Positions 18,299-25,172 of a stretch of 35,875 nucleotides of DNA are shown piece by piece; position 1 is the stretch's first letter; every line of letters begins with the position of its first letter. The stretch comes from Bacillota bacterium (lineage in GTDB: Bacteria; Bacillota; Clostridia; Christensenellales; Pumilibacteraceae). Below the pieces are notes generated by a model that was not told the DNA's origin, did no database searches, and saw nothing but the letters and a program-made list of their open reading frames with translations. Both the position numbers and the translations under genes were made by a program. The stretch is from the NCBI GenBank assembly GCA_009779975.1, contig WRAY01000022.1, forward strand, positions 1 to 35,875, read 5' to 3'.

Positions 18299-18327
18299 AT
18301 TATATATAAAATTTCTCTATATGTCAA
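18299..18327 (-). promoter_or_regulatory. Consensus promoter reading toward the YwaF-like gene
   Basis: On the minus strand TTGACA (18327-18322), a 17-bp spacer and TATAAT (18304-18299) match sigma-A consensus exactly. The predicted leader is about 240 nt and contains the 57-bp palindromic element and a GTGTC-GAA-GACAC hairpin (18203-18215). Confidence 0.7.
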
Positions 18328-18475
18328 GTCAAATATAAAATTTTTTTTGTATAATATTTTATATAAACAAGAACAAAACAACAAGACACGAATATGTATG
18401 GCATTATGCATTTGATTACTTGGAGGGACTTAATATATTGTCTGCTATTACATAAAATTAAGAAAGAGATGAAAT

Positions 18476-18518
18476 AAAAAAACAGCGTCAATTTTTTTGA
18501 ATTTGACGCAGGTTTTTT
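18476..18518. terminator. Bidirectional terminator
   Basis: A GCGTCAA/TTGACGC stem (18485-18491 with 18503-18509) has T6 on its plus-strand side (18513-18518) and A7 on the other side (18476-18482), which reads as T7 on the minus strand. It would stop the minus-strand SipW operon after 18651. Confidence 0.65.
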
Positions 18519-18525
18519 GTGTAAT

Positions 18526-18611
18526 GTGCGGGCGGTCATTGACCGCCCTTACAATTATTCAATCACACATCACTAATAATAATCTCGTAGGGGCGTTTAT
18601 TGAACGCTCGC
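18526..18611. repeat. Two dispersed GC-rich hairpin repeats
   Basis: The first is an 8-bp perfect stem GGGCGGTC-ATT-GACCGCCC (18530-18548). The second is GCGTT-TATTG-AACGC within GTAGGGGCG...CGCTCGC (18588-18611). Related hairpins crowd the 24.5-25.0 kb region. Confidence 0.65.
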
Positions 18612-18650
18612 AAATTATGCGATGTGTATTGTGCAATTATTTGAGTTGCT

Positions 18651-20948
18651 CTAAATTGCTTCCCAGAATGCCATTCCGGCGTTTGACATGGGGGAGATGC
18701 CGACTGCCAGTCTTGCGTTGACACCTTCTCTCATTCTGAAAAAGCGGTTGAGGTTGTGAAGAGTTGTTCCATAGACAACAATATCGCCGGAGTTATAGAA
18801 GTTGTGACGATACCAGTAGTTAACCATTTGAGTTCCGACTTTTCCATGCCAAGCGTTTCTGTGCCGCATCCATGGACCATAAGCGGATTGCTCAAAATAG
18901 AAAACTTCGCCGTCACTTATCATATAGAAAAAGTCCGGAACGCTGGTATGCAATGCTTCTCCCAAAAGATTCCAATAAAGATTTCCGAGAGCAGGGTGTG
19001 TGTTTGATTGAGAGGGCGAGTGCCAAAACATATGAATTCCGACAGAGTTTACTGTGTAGACAAAAGGAATGCCTGTTCTGAAAGGAATATGAGTCCAATC
19101 AGAGCCTGCTCCGGGAATTTCATTTGTTGAGCCTGTTCCGTTTCTTCTCCAAAGTGTTCTTGCTCCGTTATAGATAGTGTAGACATAATCGTTGTCAACG
19201 GGGAAAATTCGTCTTGTCCATTCGGGGTTTAAGATTGAAGGCTGACTTGGAATAACTCCCGGTGCAAAATTTCTTTCCCAAACAACAGGACGGTTGTTGA
19301 CTGTTGTGATAATAAGTTCTTCACCGGAGGCGTCAAAAACAAATCTTCTCCAGTGAGGACTCTCATCACTTGGTGCATAACCTGTTATGCCTGAAGACGG
19401 AGCATTAAATGCTTCCCAGAAAATCTTTTCATTGGTCTCTTCATCTATTGTGTAGGCATGGTATCTTAGCGCTGTGTTCCAAGTATTGTGTCCGACTTGA
19501 TGATAAGTTTGATTTGGGTCAAATCTTTCAACTCTTCTGAATCTTGGACTTGTGTCAAAGTTTGTTGGATTATACCCTGCCCATGCGTTGATAACGAGAG
19601 CAAAATATCCTGGGTTTGGTCTGTGAAGAACTTCAAAAAGTCTTGTTGCGGTGTGAACGCCCGATAAAGGTCCGGAAAGAGGAATAGGTCTTTGAGTTTC
19701 TTCCCATGTCAAAATTCTTCTAAAGTGATCAGGGGCTTGAAGAGGGGTGATGCCGATGCCTGAGTGACCTGTGACTTGGAAAATAAAACCTTGATATTCA
19801 ACAAGTCTGCCTGCCCACTCTCCATCGTAAGTTGTTGTCGGTGACCAAGGCTGAACAGTGGTTAATCCGTCAAAATTGAAAACTTCAGTCCAAGCGGCCG
19901 GATTAGTAACCGGATTGAATGTTGCCCCCCAAGCATGGACAAGAGTAAAAAATCTTTCTTCGCTTCCAACTATGCTTTTAACAAAGTCGCCGACTTGATA
20001 AGAAGTTCCAAAAGTCCAATTCGGAACAGTTGCCGCAGGGTCATGCGGAATAATTTCCTGCCAATAAAGAGGGTTTGCAGGAGAAGCAGTGTTGTTTTGA
20101 ATCAGTGAGACATGGAAAACACCGTGATGAAGAACAACCGAGTGAAGATTCCATGCTCTTTGATACCAAATTGGAGTATCAAAAATTGAACGGTCAACGA
20201 AAGGAATTTCTTGCCAAATAGCAGAATTAGTTCCCGGCTCGGCATCAAGAGTTGAAATTTTCCTAAAGTGCGCTCCCATATGGGTGACTAGTGAGCCAAT
20301 AGGGTAGGATTGATTGACCCAAAAAGGTGTAACTCTGAACCAATCATTTCCAATGCTCGGAGTGCTTGTGACGGAGTCGTGACGAGCAAGGTATCTTCTT
20401 CCGTTGTGAAGAATGGGAGCGTGTGAGCGAGTGTAGGTTGAAAGCGGATTGAATACAGTCGCTTGATTAGAAAACGGAATGCTGCTCAATGAAATGGCTT
20501 GATCGAATGCTTGCCATGAGTCAAAAATACTCAAAGACACGCTTCCTGTCGCCGTCACTGCAATAATCACGCCATCAGTTTTGAACATGAATATGTCATA
20601 TTGATTGACCGAAACAGGGCGGTTTGGTAATGCTTGTGTGTCAGCATCGCCTAAAATGTGAATTCTGCGAGTGCCGTTTTGAATTAATGGGTCTTGTTCG
20701 GTAAGGACGGCAACTGCATCGTCAAAATTAACGATAACACCTTCTCTTGTGTCCCATGAACCTATGCGGACAATTGTTGAAAAAAGAGAGGGTTCAGATT
20801 GAATTTCACTGCCCCAAAAGGCAATAGTTCTTGGAATAAACGGCAAAAAAGCAATCACACCGGCGAGCAGCACGCTAAGGATTGCTATTAAAACTCTTTT
20901 TCGAATTCTATTCGTTTTTATTGAGTTATTAGTTGTTGTTTGTTCCAT
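18651..20948 (-). CDS. Secreted repeat protein with CBM5/12-like modules, probable SipW substrate
   Basis: The 765-aa product has an N-terminal membrane segment (about 18-40) followed by RTIAFWGSE, like the AFW motif after the signal region of the TasA-like protein two genes upstream. It is therefore a likely second substrate of the SipW peptidase. The rest is about eleven units of 40-55 residues following a W..x.Y..G..V.....F.....G..P......W pattern, resembling CBM5/12 chitin-binding-like modules (for example WTFGTSYQVGDFVKS near 320). Such modules bind polysaccharide, so attachment to glycans is inferred. ATG 20948 lies 23 nt after the sipW stop; an in-frame GTG at 20993 would overlap sipW and lacks a ribosome site. 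It is the last gene of the operon, before the bidirectional terminator. Confidence 0.72.
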   Translation of the reverse strand: MEQTTTNNSIKTNRIRKRVLIAILSVLLAGVIAFLPFIPRTIAFWGSEIQSEPSLFSTIVRIGSWDTREGVIVNFDDAVAVLTEQDPLIQNGTRRIHILGDADTQALPNRPVSVNQYDIFMFKTDGVIIAVTATGSVSLSIFDSWQAFDQAISLSSIPFSNQATVFNPLSTYTRSHAPILHNGRRYLARHDSVTSTPSIGNDWFRVTPFWVNQSYPIGSLVTHMGAHFRKISTLDAEPGTNSAIWQEIPFVDRSIFDTPIWYQRAWNLHSVVLHHGVFHVSLIQNNTASPANPLYWQEIIPHDPAATVPNWTFGTSYQVGDFVKSIVGSEERFFTLVHAWGATFNPVTNPAAWTEVFNFDGLTTVQPWSPTTTYDGEWAGRLVEYQGFIFQVTGHSGIGITPLQAPDHFRRILTWEETQRPIPLSGPLSGVHTATRLFEVLHRPNPGYFALVINAWAGYNPTNFDTSPRFRRVERFDPNQTYHQVGHNTWNTALRYHAYTIDEETNEKIFWEAFNAPSSGITGYAPSDESPHWRRFVFDASGEELIITTVNNRPVVWERNFAPGVIPSQPSILNPEWTRRIFPVDNDYVYTIYNGARTLWRRNGTGSTNEIPGAGSDWTHIPFRTGIPFVYTVNSVGIHMFWHSPSQSNTHPALGNLYWNLLGEALHTSVPDFFYMISDGEVFYFEQSAYGPWMRHRNAWHGKVGTQMVNYWYRHNFYNSGDIVVYGTTLHNLNRFFRMREGVNARLAVGISPMSNAGMAFWEAI

Positions 20949-20971
20949 TTTTTTAAATCTGCCAAAGACAG

Positions 20972-21658
20972 TTAGAAGTTGTGGTTTTCCCACAAGATTG
21001 AATTAAATTCTGTGTCAAGTCTATCTCTTAAATTTTCAATAGCACACATTTTTCTTTCTTCCATTTTTTCTTTTTCAGGATTTTTTCTGAAGATATAAAA
21101 AATGATAAGAAGGCAAGTAAGATTAATAATTATTGACAGTATGCCCGAGGTGCTGGTGAGATAGGCTATGATGTTTCCTAAGAAGCGGCTTTGAAAATCA
21201 ATCCGTCCGATATAAACATTTGAGCCTCGAAGTCCGTCCTCTGTCACCAAAATTCTGTCAGGGGCTATCCCCTCCGCTGTTCCGCTTGTTCTGAACGCTC
21301 TTTCACCGTTTGGACCATGTTCAATTCCGATGATTTGATGGGTGACAGGTAAGCGGACGATTTGATTGTTTGAGTTGAAGGACTGATAGAATGAAATAAT
21401 ATCACCGACCTCCAATTCACTCACAGGGATATTACGAACAACAACCATATCATTATATCGAAAATTAGGTTCCATACTGCCTGTGTTGGAAATAAGCATT
21501 GTTCTGAAACCGAAAAAACCAAAAGCAAAAGAGGGGAAAAAAAGATGAGAAATGATGAAGAAAACAACAAAGAGGACGATTGGAATGAAAAGAATCCATC
21601 CAATAATCGCCCTGATTAGTCTAAAAGTATTCGCTTTTTGTGTTGCTGCCGCTACCAT
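20972..21658 (-). CDS. sipW: SipW-type (ER-type) signal peptidase I
   Basis: This 228-aa membrane enzyme removes signal peptides from a few dedicated substrates. The catalytic serine lies in SNTGSMEP (S61). Where bacterial type I peptidases have lysine, this one has histidine in PVTHQIIGIE (H107), the Ser-His arrangement of the archaeal/ER/SipW class. VGDIISF is the conserved strand between them. There is one N-terminal (about 17-40) and one C-terminal (about 170-190) membrane helix. I chose ATG 21658 because the upstream codons lie in repeat-derived sequence; the ribosome site is weak (AGAGAG). It sits between its two probable substrates, like tapA-sipW-tasA in Bacillus but in a different order. 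Confidence 0.88.
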   Translation of the reverse strand: MVAAATQKANTFRLIRAIIGWILFIPIVLFVVFFIISHLFFPSFAFGFFGFRTMLISNTGSMEPNFRYNDMVVVRNIPVSELEVGDIISFYQSFNSNNQIVRLPVTHQIIGIEHGPNGERAFRTSGTAEGIAPDRILVTEDGLRGSNVYIGRIDFQSRFLGNIIAYLTSTSGILSIIINLTCLLIIFYIFRKNPEKEKMEERKMCAIENLRDRLDTEFNSILWENHNF

Positions 21659-21740
21659 TGTTCTTTCTCTCTTTTTGTTGCTATTGCATAATACACAAAA
21701 GCACAACGCATAGTGAAGTTGAATAAATTCTAACATCTAT

Positions 21741-21763
21741 TGTGCGTTGTGCATTGTGCGTTG
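21741..21763. repeat. Heptanucleotide repeat between the TasA-like gene and sipW
   Basis: Three units with a 7-bp period (TGTGCGT/TGTGCAT/TGTGCGT) lie in the 114-bp gap. The complement (GCACAAT, GCACAAC) recurs inside the addB-like gene at about 28042-28063. Looser traces continue at 21684-21711. Confidence 0.7.
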
Positions 21764-21772
21764 ATTTGAGGA

Positions 21773-22345
21773 TTAGTCTACCCAGAATCTGAATCCGAAT
21801 ACTGCTTCTTGTCCTGCGATTTGAGCGTATTGGGCAGGACCTGAAGTTTGGTCCATCGTGATGATGATTGTCACAACAAGTGCTTGAGCATCATTGCCGA
21901 CAATTGCTTGTTCATCTTCAAATTGAACTCTGAATAATGGTTGACCGTTTCTTCCTGCAACTCCTGCAAAGTTAGTAGAGCCTATCATTATTGTGTTCAA
22001 TTCAATGTTCAACACTCCGTTAACTCCGTTAAGGTCGTCTCCGGTTTCGCCTGTTCCTTCCCAGAAAACATCAATATCAAATCGGATTTCGTTTGTCTCA
22101 TTAGAACGAGCAGTGATGTCAAAAGGGACAAGAGCAAGGTCAGGAGTTGTCGAGTCAGAAAATCTCAATTGAGTTGAAACCGTTTGACCGGTGCCGATGT
22201 TGACGGTGAGATTGTTGTCTGCCTCCGCTCCGCTAACGCCTGCGCTCCAAAAAGCGAAGGTGATGCCGACCGTTGAAAGCATTAGTAAAACCAGTGCTAT
22301 GACGATGATTGTTTTGATTCTTTTCTTTGATTTTTGTCTTTGCAT
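21773..22345 (-). CDS. TasA/camelysin-like SipW-dependent secreted protein
   Basis: The 190-aa product has a basic start, one hydrophobic segment (about 11-31) and the SipW-type cleavage context GITFAFWSAGVSGAE. A beta-rich mature domain follows (ADNNLTVNIGTG, LVVTIIITMDQTSG, EAVFGFRFWVD). Proteins of this type form extracellular fibres or surface layers (TasA in Bacillus biofilm) or are surface proteases (camelysin); which applies is not visible. ATG 22345 has AAGGAG 5 nt upstream, clearly better than the GTG at 22363. A GGGCA-CGCA-TGCCC hairpin (22358-22371) sits directly before the ribosome site and may modulate translation. It is the first gene of the operon. Confidence 0.82.
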   Translation of the reverse strand: MQRQKSKKRIKTIIVIALVLLMLSTVGITFAFWSAGVSGAEADNNLTVNIGTGQTVSTQLRFSDSTTPDLALVPFDITARSNETNEIRFDIDVFWEGTGETGDDLNGVNGVLNIELNTIMIGSTNFAGVAGRNGQPLFRVQFEDEQAIVGNDAQALVVTIIITMDQTSGPAQYAQIAGQEAVFGFRFWVD

Positions 22346-22496
22346 TTTTTCTCCTTTGGGCACGCATGCCCTTTGTCTTTTTAAGTATTTCTAAGATGCC
22401 TCTTAAAAAATAAGACTGTTTTTGTTAGTCATGCTATGCGGCAAATGTTTTTTTGTGAAAGTTTGTTTTTCGCAACAAACATTACCTTCAAGCACT
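22346..22496 (-). promoter_or_regulatory. Structured 5' leader of the TasA-like/sipW operon
   Basis: The predicted leader of about 150 nt holds three hairpins: GTTTGTT-GCGAAA-AACAAAC (22461-22480 region), GACT...AGTC (about 22424-22440) and GGGCA/TGCCC (22358-22371) beside the ribosome site. It does not look like a c-di-GMP riboswitch or any class I recognise. No coding sequence is seen. Confidence 0.45.
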
Positions 22497-22502
22497 ATAA
22501 TA

Positions 22503-22532
22503 ATTATATGATATAAGCACACAAAATGTCAA
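22503..22532 (-). promoter_or_regulatory. Consensus promoter of the TasA-like/sipW/CBM operon
   Basis: On the minus strand TTGACA (22532-22527), an 18-bp spacer and TATAAT (22508-22503) match both consensus hexamers. The next 210 bp toward the tRNA are AT-rich with no gene seen. Confidence 0.8.
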
Positions 22533-22741
22533 TACTTATTACATAATTCCTTCATTTTTATTAAAAAAATCGCATAAAAATCAGTATTTTTACACACAAT
22601 ACAAAATTTTGTTAATATTTTGTTCACAAATAGCCTAAAACAGCAGTTTTTTGATGTATTTTAATCGAAAATATATTAAAGAATGTTTAGCACCCTGAAT
22701 ATTTATCTGTATGTCAAATTTATTTTTCTTATATAAAGTGT

Positions 22742-22770
22742 TTGACTTGTTTTTAAAAATAGTTTAATAT
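22742..22770 (+). promoter_or_regulatory. Possible promoter of the tRNA gene
   Basis: TTGACT (22742-22747), a 17-bp spacer and TAATAT (22765-22770). It would give a leader of about 85 nt before the tRNA. A closer, weaker candidate (TTAACA near 22830) cannot be excluded. Confidence 0.4.
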
Positions 22771-22862
22771 AAAAAATGTTAAATGCATAATTTGATATGG
22801 TGATAGATAAAAATGAAGGATAAAGACAGTTAACATAGACATCGACAAACTGCATGATACAG

Positions 22863-22939
22863 CGAGTTGTAGCGCAGCTTGGTAGCGCACTACTTTAGGG
22901 AAGTAGGGGCCGTGGGTTCAAATCCCGCCAACTCGACCA
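22863..22939 (+). tRNA. tRNA-Pro (anticodon AGG), CCA encoded
   Basis: The acceptor stem is CGAGTTG (22863-22869) with CAACTCG (22929-22935), with A73 then CCA. The D stem is GCGC/GCGC, the anticodon stem CTACT/AGTAG with loop TTAGGGA, and the T arm GTGGG-TTCAAAT-CCCGC. The anticodon at 22897-22899 is AGG, reading CCU. C1-G72 and A73 fit bacterial tRNA-Pro. An A at wobble position 34 is unusual in bacteria, where it is mostly limited to tRNA-Arg(ACG), and would probably need deamination to inosine. Confidence 0.93.
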
Positions 22940-22940
22940 A

Positions 22941-23069
22941 TGGAAAGAGGAAGATATATTTTAAGGGATTTGAACGCGAGGAAAAAGAAACAGTGCTCAA
23001 TGCACTGTTTCCCGAGTTGGCGTGAAAGCAGGCAAATGCCTGCGGAGCAAATCCCGCCAACTCGACCAA
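22941..23069 (+). repeat. Structured duplication of the tRNA-Pro 3' end
   Basis: A perfect 22-bp copy of the tRNA 3' end (22919-22940) recurs at 23048-23069. Between the copies lie: an 11-nt sequence complementary to the T arm (22965-22975); a 10-bp perfect hairpin with TCAAT loop (22987-23011); CGAGTTGGCG (23013-23022), which pairs with CGCCAACTCG of the second copy (23055-23064); and an internal GCAGGC-AAAT-GCCTGC hairpin (23028-23043). The second half thus folds as a closed acceptor-like stem ending in ACCA. It could be an integration scar, a tRNA-derived repeat or a structured trailer. Confidence 0.75.
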
Positions 23070-23109
23070 AATCGTCCGAACTAAATTCTTAGTTAAAATG
23101 GAGAAAAGA

Positions 23110-23649
23110 ATGGGAATATTTGATATTTTCAAAAAGAAAAAGCAAGAGCAAGTAAATATAGAGATTATTCAGAAAAAAACATATGTTGGCAATGTTTTTT
23201 TAGATAAATATCCGTATGGCAATGAACCCATAGAGGAAACAATAAGCATATTTAATAAAGATTTTAAGATTGAAAAGTTTGTTTTGCCAAAAGGATTTCG
23301 TGAATTTATAGCAACTAAAAAAAGATATGGCTTCCCCTTAGATGAGGTTCCTGAGTTTGAAACAATACCCTACGAAGAAATTTTAGATGTTGCCTATAAT
23401 CTTATAATGGGCAGTGATATTTTTAGTCTTCCGCCACTTTGCATTCCTTTTGGTAGTGGAGAGAGTGGGCATGAAGTCTATTCATTAGATTACTCTCAGT
23501 GTGGAATTAATGGAGAGCCACAAGTTATTCTTACAGATGATGAAGAGATTGATTATGAAGACAATGAGGATGTCTCAACTTATAATTTCAACAAAGTTTA
23601 CGCATCTAAAGATTTTGAACAGTTTTTGAAAATAGTCAGAGAAAAATAA
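23110..23649 (+). CDS. SUKH (SMI1/KNR4-like) family protein, probable immunity protein
   Basis: The 179-aa product has a short basic start (MGIFDIFKKKK) and then features of the SMI1/KNR4-SUKH fold: KFVLPKGFREFI, the IPFGSGESGHEVYSLD strand pair, an acidic section DDEEIDYEDNE, and a closing DFEQFLKIV helix. SUKH proteins are frequent immunity proteins against polymorphic or contact-dependent toxins. No toxin gene is visible nearby, so it may be an orphan immunity gene acquired beside a tRNA. ATG 23110 has GGAG 6 nt upstream, better placed than for the ATG at 23098. The fold assignment is from pattern only. Confidence 0.6.
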   Translation: MGIFDIFKKKKQEQVNIEIIQKKTYVGNVFLDKYPYGNEPIEETISIFNKDFKIEKFVLPKGFREFIATKKRYGFPLDEVPEFETIPYEEILDVAYNLIMGSDIFSLPPLCIPFGSGESGHEVYSLDYSQCGINGEPQVILTDDEEIDYEDNEDVSTYNFNKVYASKDFEQFLKIVREK

Positions 23650-23753
23650 TCGCATTTTCAAACCAGAAATCAAAAAATTATCAATCGTTCCAAGAAATTT
23701 ATTTTCTATTTTAAATGACTGACTATTAAGTCAAAAAACAGGAGGAAGATTTT

Positions 23754-24386
23754 ATGAGAGGAAGAAGACCCGGGGGCGGGTTTCGTCCAAGCGCTCCGAG
23801 AGCGCCAAGGGCGCCGGCACCAAGAGCGCCGAGACCGCCGAAGGTGCCAAGGAGTGCTGCGAGCAGAAGAAGGAGGCGTGTGATTGGCACTGCTGCCGCT
23901 GTCGGAGTGGGAGTAGGTGTTGGTGTTGCAATGGGAAGAAGAGGAAGAAGACATCGCAGAAGCAGTGTCGGAGGTTCACTTGCTGTTGCGTTCGGAAGTT
24001 TGATGATATTCATTGGGATTGCAGCGACTATTGTCGGATTTGTTATTCCTGATGTGAGAACTCTACTTTTAACAATCGGTTTTATTGTTTTGGGGGTTGG
24101 AATATTTTTGACTATATTGGGAAGTATTTTGTCATCTGTCTTTAGGGCAAGAATGGCAAGAACAATAGCGCAAGACATGACAAACCAAAACATGCAAGGA
24201 ATGCCGCCGAATAATCAATGGGGTCAGCAAGGACAACAAAATAACCAATGGGGCGGTCAACCTCAAGGTCAATGGCAGCAACAACCCCAACAACAGCCGC
24301 CGCCAAGACCGGCAAACTGCCAAGGATGCGGCTCACCGGCAGGGCAAAACAATTTCTGCGATTTTTGCGGAAACAGAATAGTATAG
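23754..24386 (+). CDS. Arg/Pro-rich membrane protein with C-terminal zinc ribbon
   Basis: The 210-aa product has an N-terminal Arg/Pro/Ala-rich stretch (RAPRAPAPRAPRPPK, residues about 15-30), a Gly/Val hydrophobic segment, and a second RRGRRHRR cluster. Two clear membrane helices follow (about 75-95 and 102-125), then a Gln/Asn/Pro-rich linker (about 140-185). A zinc-ribbon-like C-terminus ends it, with CQGCG and CDFCG cysteine pairs. I do not recognise a specific family; zinc-ribbon plus membrane architecture is common for small Gram-positive envelope proteins. AGGAGG lies 8 nt before the ATG and a strong terminator follows. The N-terminal third is much richer in GC than its surroundings, a consequence of Arg, Pro, Ala and Gly codons. 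Confidence 0.75.
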   Translation: MRGRRPGGGFRPSAPRAPRAPAPRAPRPPKVPRSAASRRRRRVIGTAAAVGVGVGVGVAMGRRGRRHRRSSVGGSLAVAFGSLMIFIGIAATIVGFVIPDVRTLLLTIGFIVLGVGIFLTILGSILSSVFRARMARTIAQDMTNQNMQGMPPNNQWGQQGQQNNQWGGQPQGQWQQQPQQQPPPRPANCQGCGSPAGQNNFCDFCGNRIV

Positions 24387-24397
24387 AATAATTTTTC

Positions 24398-24435
24398 AAA
24401 ACAAGGGAACAAAAACATTCCCTTGTTTTATTTTT
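24398..24435 (+). terminator. Intrinsic terminator
   Basis: A 12-bp perfect stem (24398-24409 with 24418-24429) with an 8-nt loop is followed by ATTTTT. It starts 12 bp after the preceding stop codon. Confidence 0.85.
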
Positions 24436-24522
24436 AGAGGCGCTTAATTTTGATGATTGAAATTACTTATTGGGACTAGTTGATTTTAAGTTTAAGGTGC
24501 GGGCTGTCGCTTCACATTGTGC

Positions 24523-24559
24523 GGGACGCCGAGGGCGGCGTCCCCTACAGTTTTTTTTT
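24523..24559. repeat. GC-rich hairpin repeat followed by T9
   Basis: A 9-bp perfect stem (GGGACGCCG at 24523-24531 with 24536-24544, loop AGGG) is followed by CTACAG and nine T's. It belongs to the GTGCGGG...CCC(C)TACA hairpin family of this region and could also act as a terminator. Confidence 0.65.
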
Positions 24560-24590
24560 GTAGTGTGATATTCTGGAATGGGAATAAATT

Positions 24591-24670
24591 GTAGGGGCGA
24601 GCAACGCGAGCCCGATTAAATTATCGTTATTATGTTGTCCATTATTCGGGTTCGCGTTGCTCATCCCTAC
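24591..24670. repeat. 80-bp imperfect palindrome (dispersed repeat)
   Basis: The ends GTAGGGGCGAGCAACGCGAG and CGCGTTGCTCATCCCTAC are inverted around an AT-rich centre. A 25-nt stretch (24643-24667, read on the minus strand) recurs with one mismatch inside the addB-like reading frame at 28086-28110. Confidence 0.75.
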
Positions 24671-24676
24671 ATAGTG

Positions 24677-24742
24677 GGCATTGTTCAGCAAGAGTGAATG
24701 ATAAGAACCACGATTTGCAACTGACACACAGTTTGAACAATG
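24677..24742. repeat. Short inverted-repeat element, copy B
   Basis: A 66-bp element with ends GGCATTGTTCA and TGAACAATG, in inverse orientation to copy A (16830-16934). Shared parts include TTGTTCAGCAAGAGTG and GCAACTGACACACAGTTTGA; the middle is about 18 bp shorter. No clear flanking duplication is seen. Confidence 0.65.
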
Positions 24743-24805
24743 TATACTAGTTTTGTTGGTTCGTTATTTGATGGAGTGGCTCGTGATTATCGTTTTTCAT
24801 TGTGC

Positions 24806-24824
24806 GGGCGGCAGATTGCCGCCC
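24806..24824. repeat. Dispersed GC-rich hairpin repeat
   Basis: GGGCGGCA-GAT-TGCCGCCC, an 8-bp perfect stem, lies within TTGTGC...CTACAG flanks matching the copies at 18526 and 24523. Confidence 0.7.
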
Positions 24825-24958
24825 CTACAGTCATTTTGACGAGTTCTTTTTAACAAAGAAGCATTATTGATTCTAATGAGGTCAGTGACCGCCTCTACGA
24901 TTTTGTTGTTGATAATCGGATGAAAAATTAACTGTAGGGGGCGTATTGTTCATAAGGC

Positions 24959-25036
24959 ACACCTAAAATGAAGTTAGCAGAAAGCAGATAATTTAGGTGT
25001 ACTTCTTGACACAAAAGAGGGCGGCAATCTGCCGCC
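24959..25036. repeat. Two further hairpins in the repeat-dense gap
   Basis: ACACCTAAA (24959-24967) pairs with TTTAGGTGT (24992-25000). GGCGGCA-ATC-TGCCGCC (25020-25036) is another member of the GC-rich hairpin family. A degraded member lies at about 24880-24899. The remaining gap, 24436-25172, holds no gene that I can see. Confidence 0.6.
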
Positions 25037-25172
25037 TGAACAATTTTGATAGTAAAATTTATTTGCCTTATGTTTTGTGGTATAGTAGCGTATCTTAATA
25101 TTCATTTCAATTTCATATCAACTCTATTGACGAAAAAAGTCGTTATCTTTGTAGTTTTTTTATCACGATTAT

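Noticed and set aside
22346..22496. Cyclic-di-GMP riboswitch in the TasA-like leader
   Set aside because: The conserved class I core is not present; the stems seen are simple AT-rich hairpins.
22890..23132. Minus-strand reading frame of 80 aa over the tRNA and its duplication
   Set aside because: It is the shadow of the tRNA 3' end repeats; the VELAGF phrases come from the two copies of the tRNA acceptor/T arm read backwards.
23754..24000. Horizontally acquired high-GC island
   Set aside because: The GC rise is explained by Arg, Pro, Ala and Gly codons of the low-complexity N-terminus; flanking codons and ribosome site match the neighbours.
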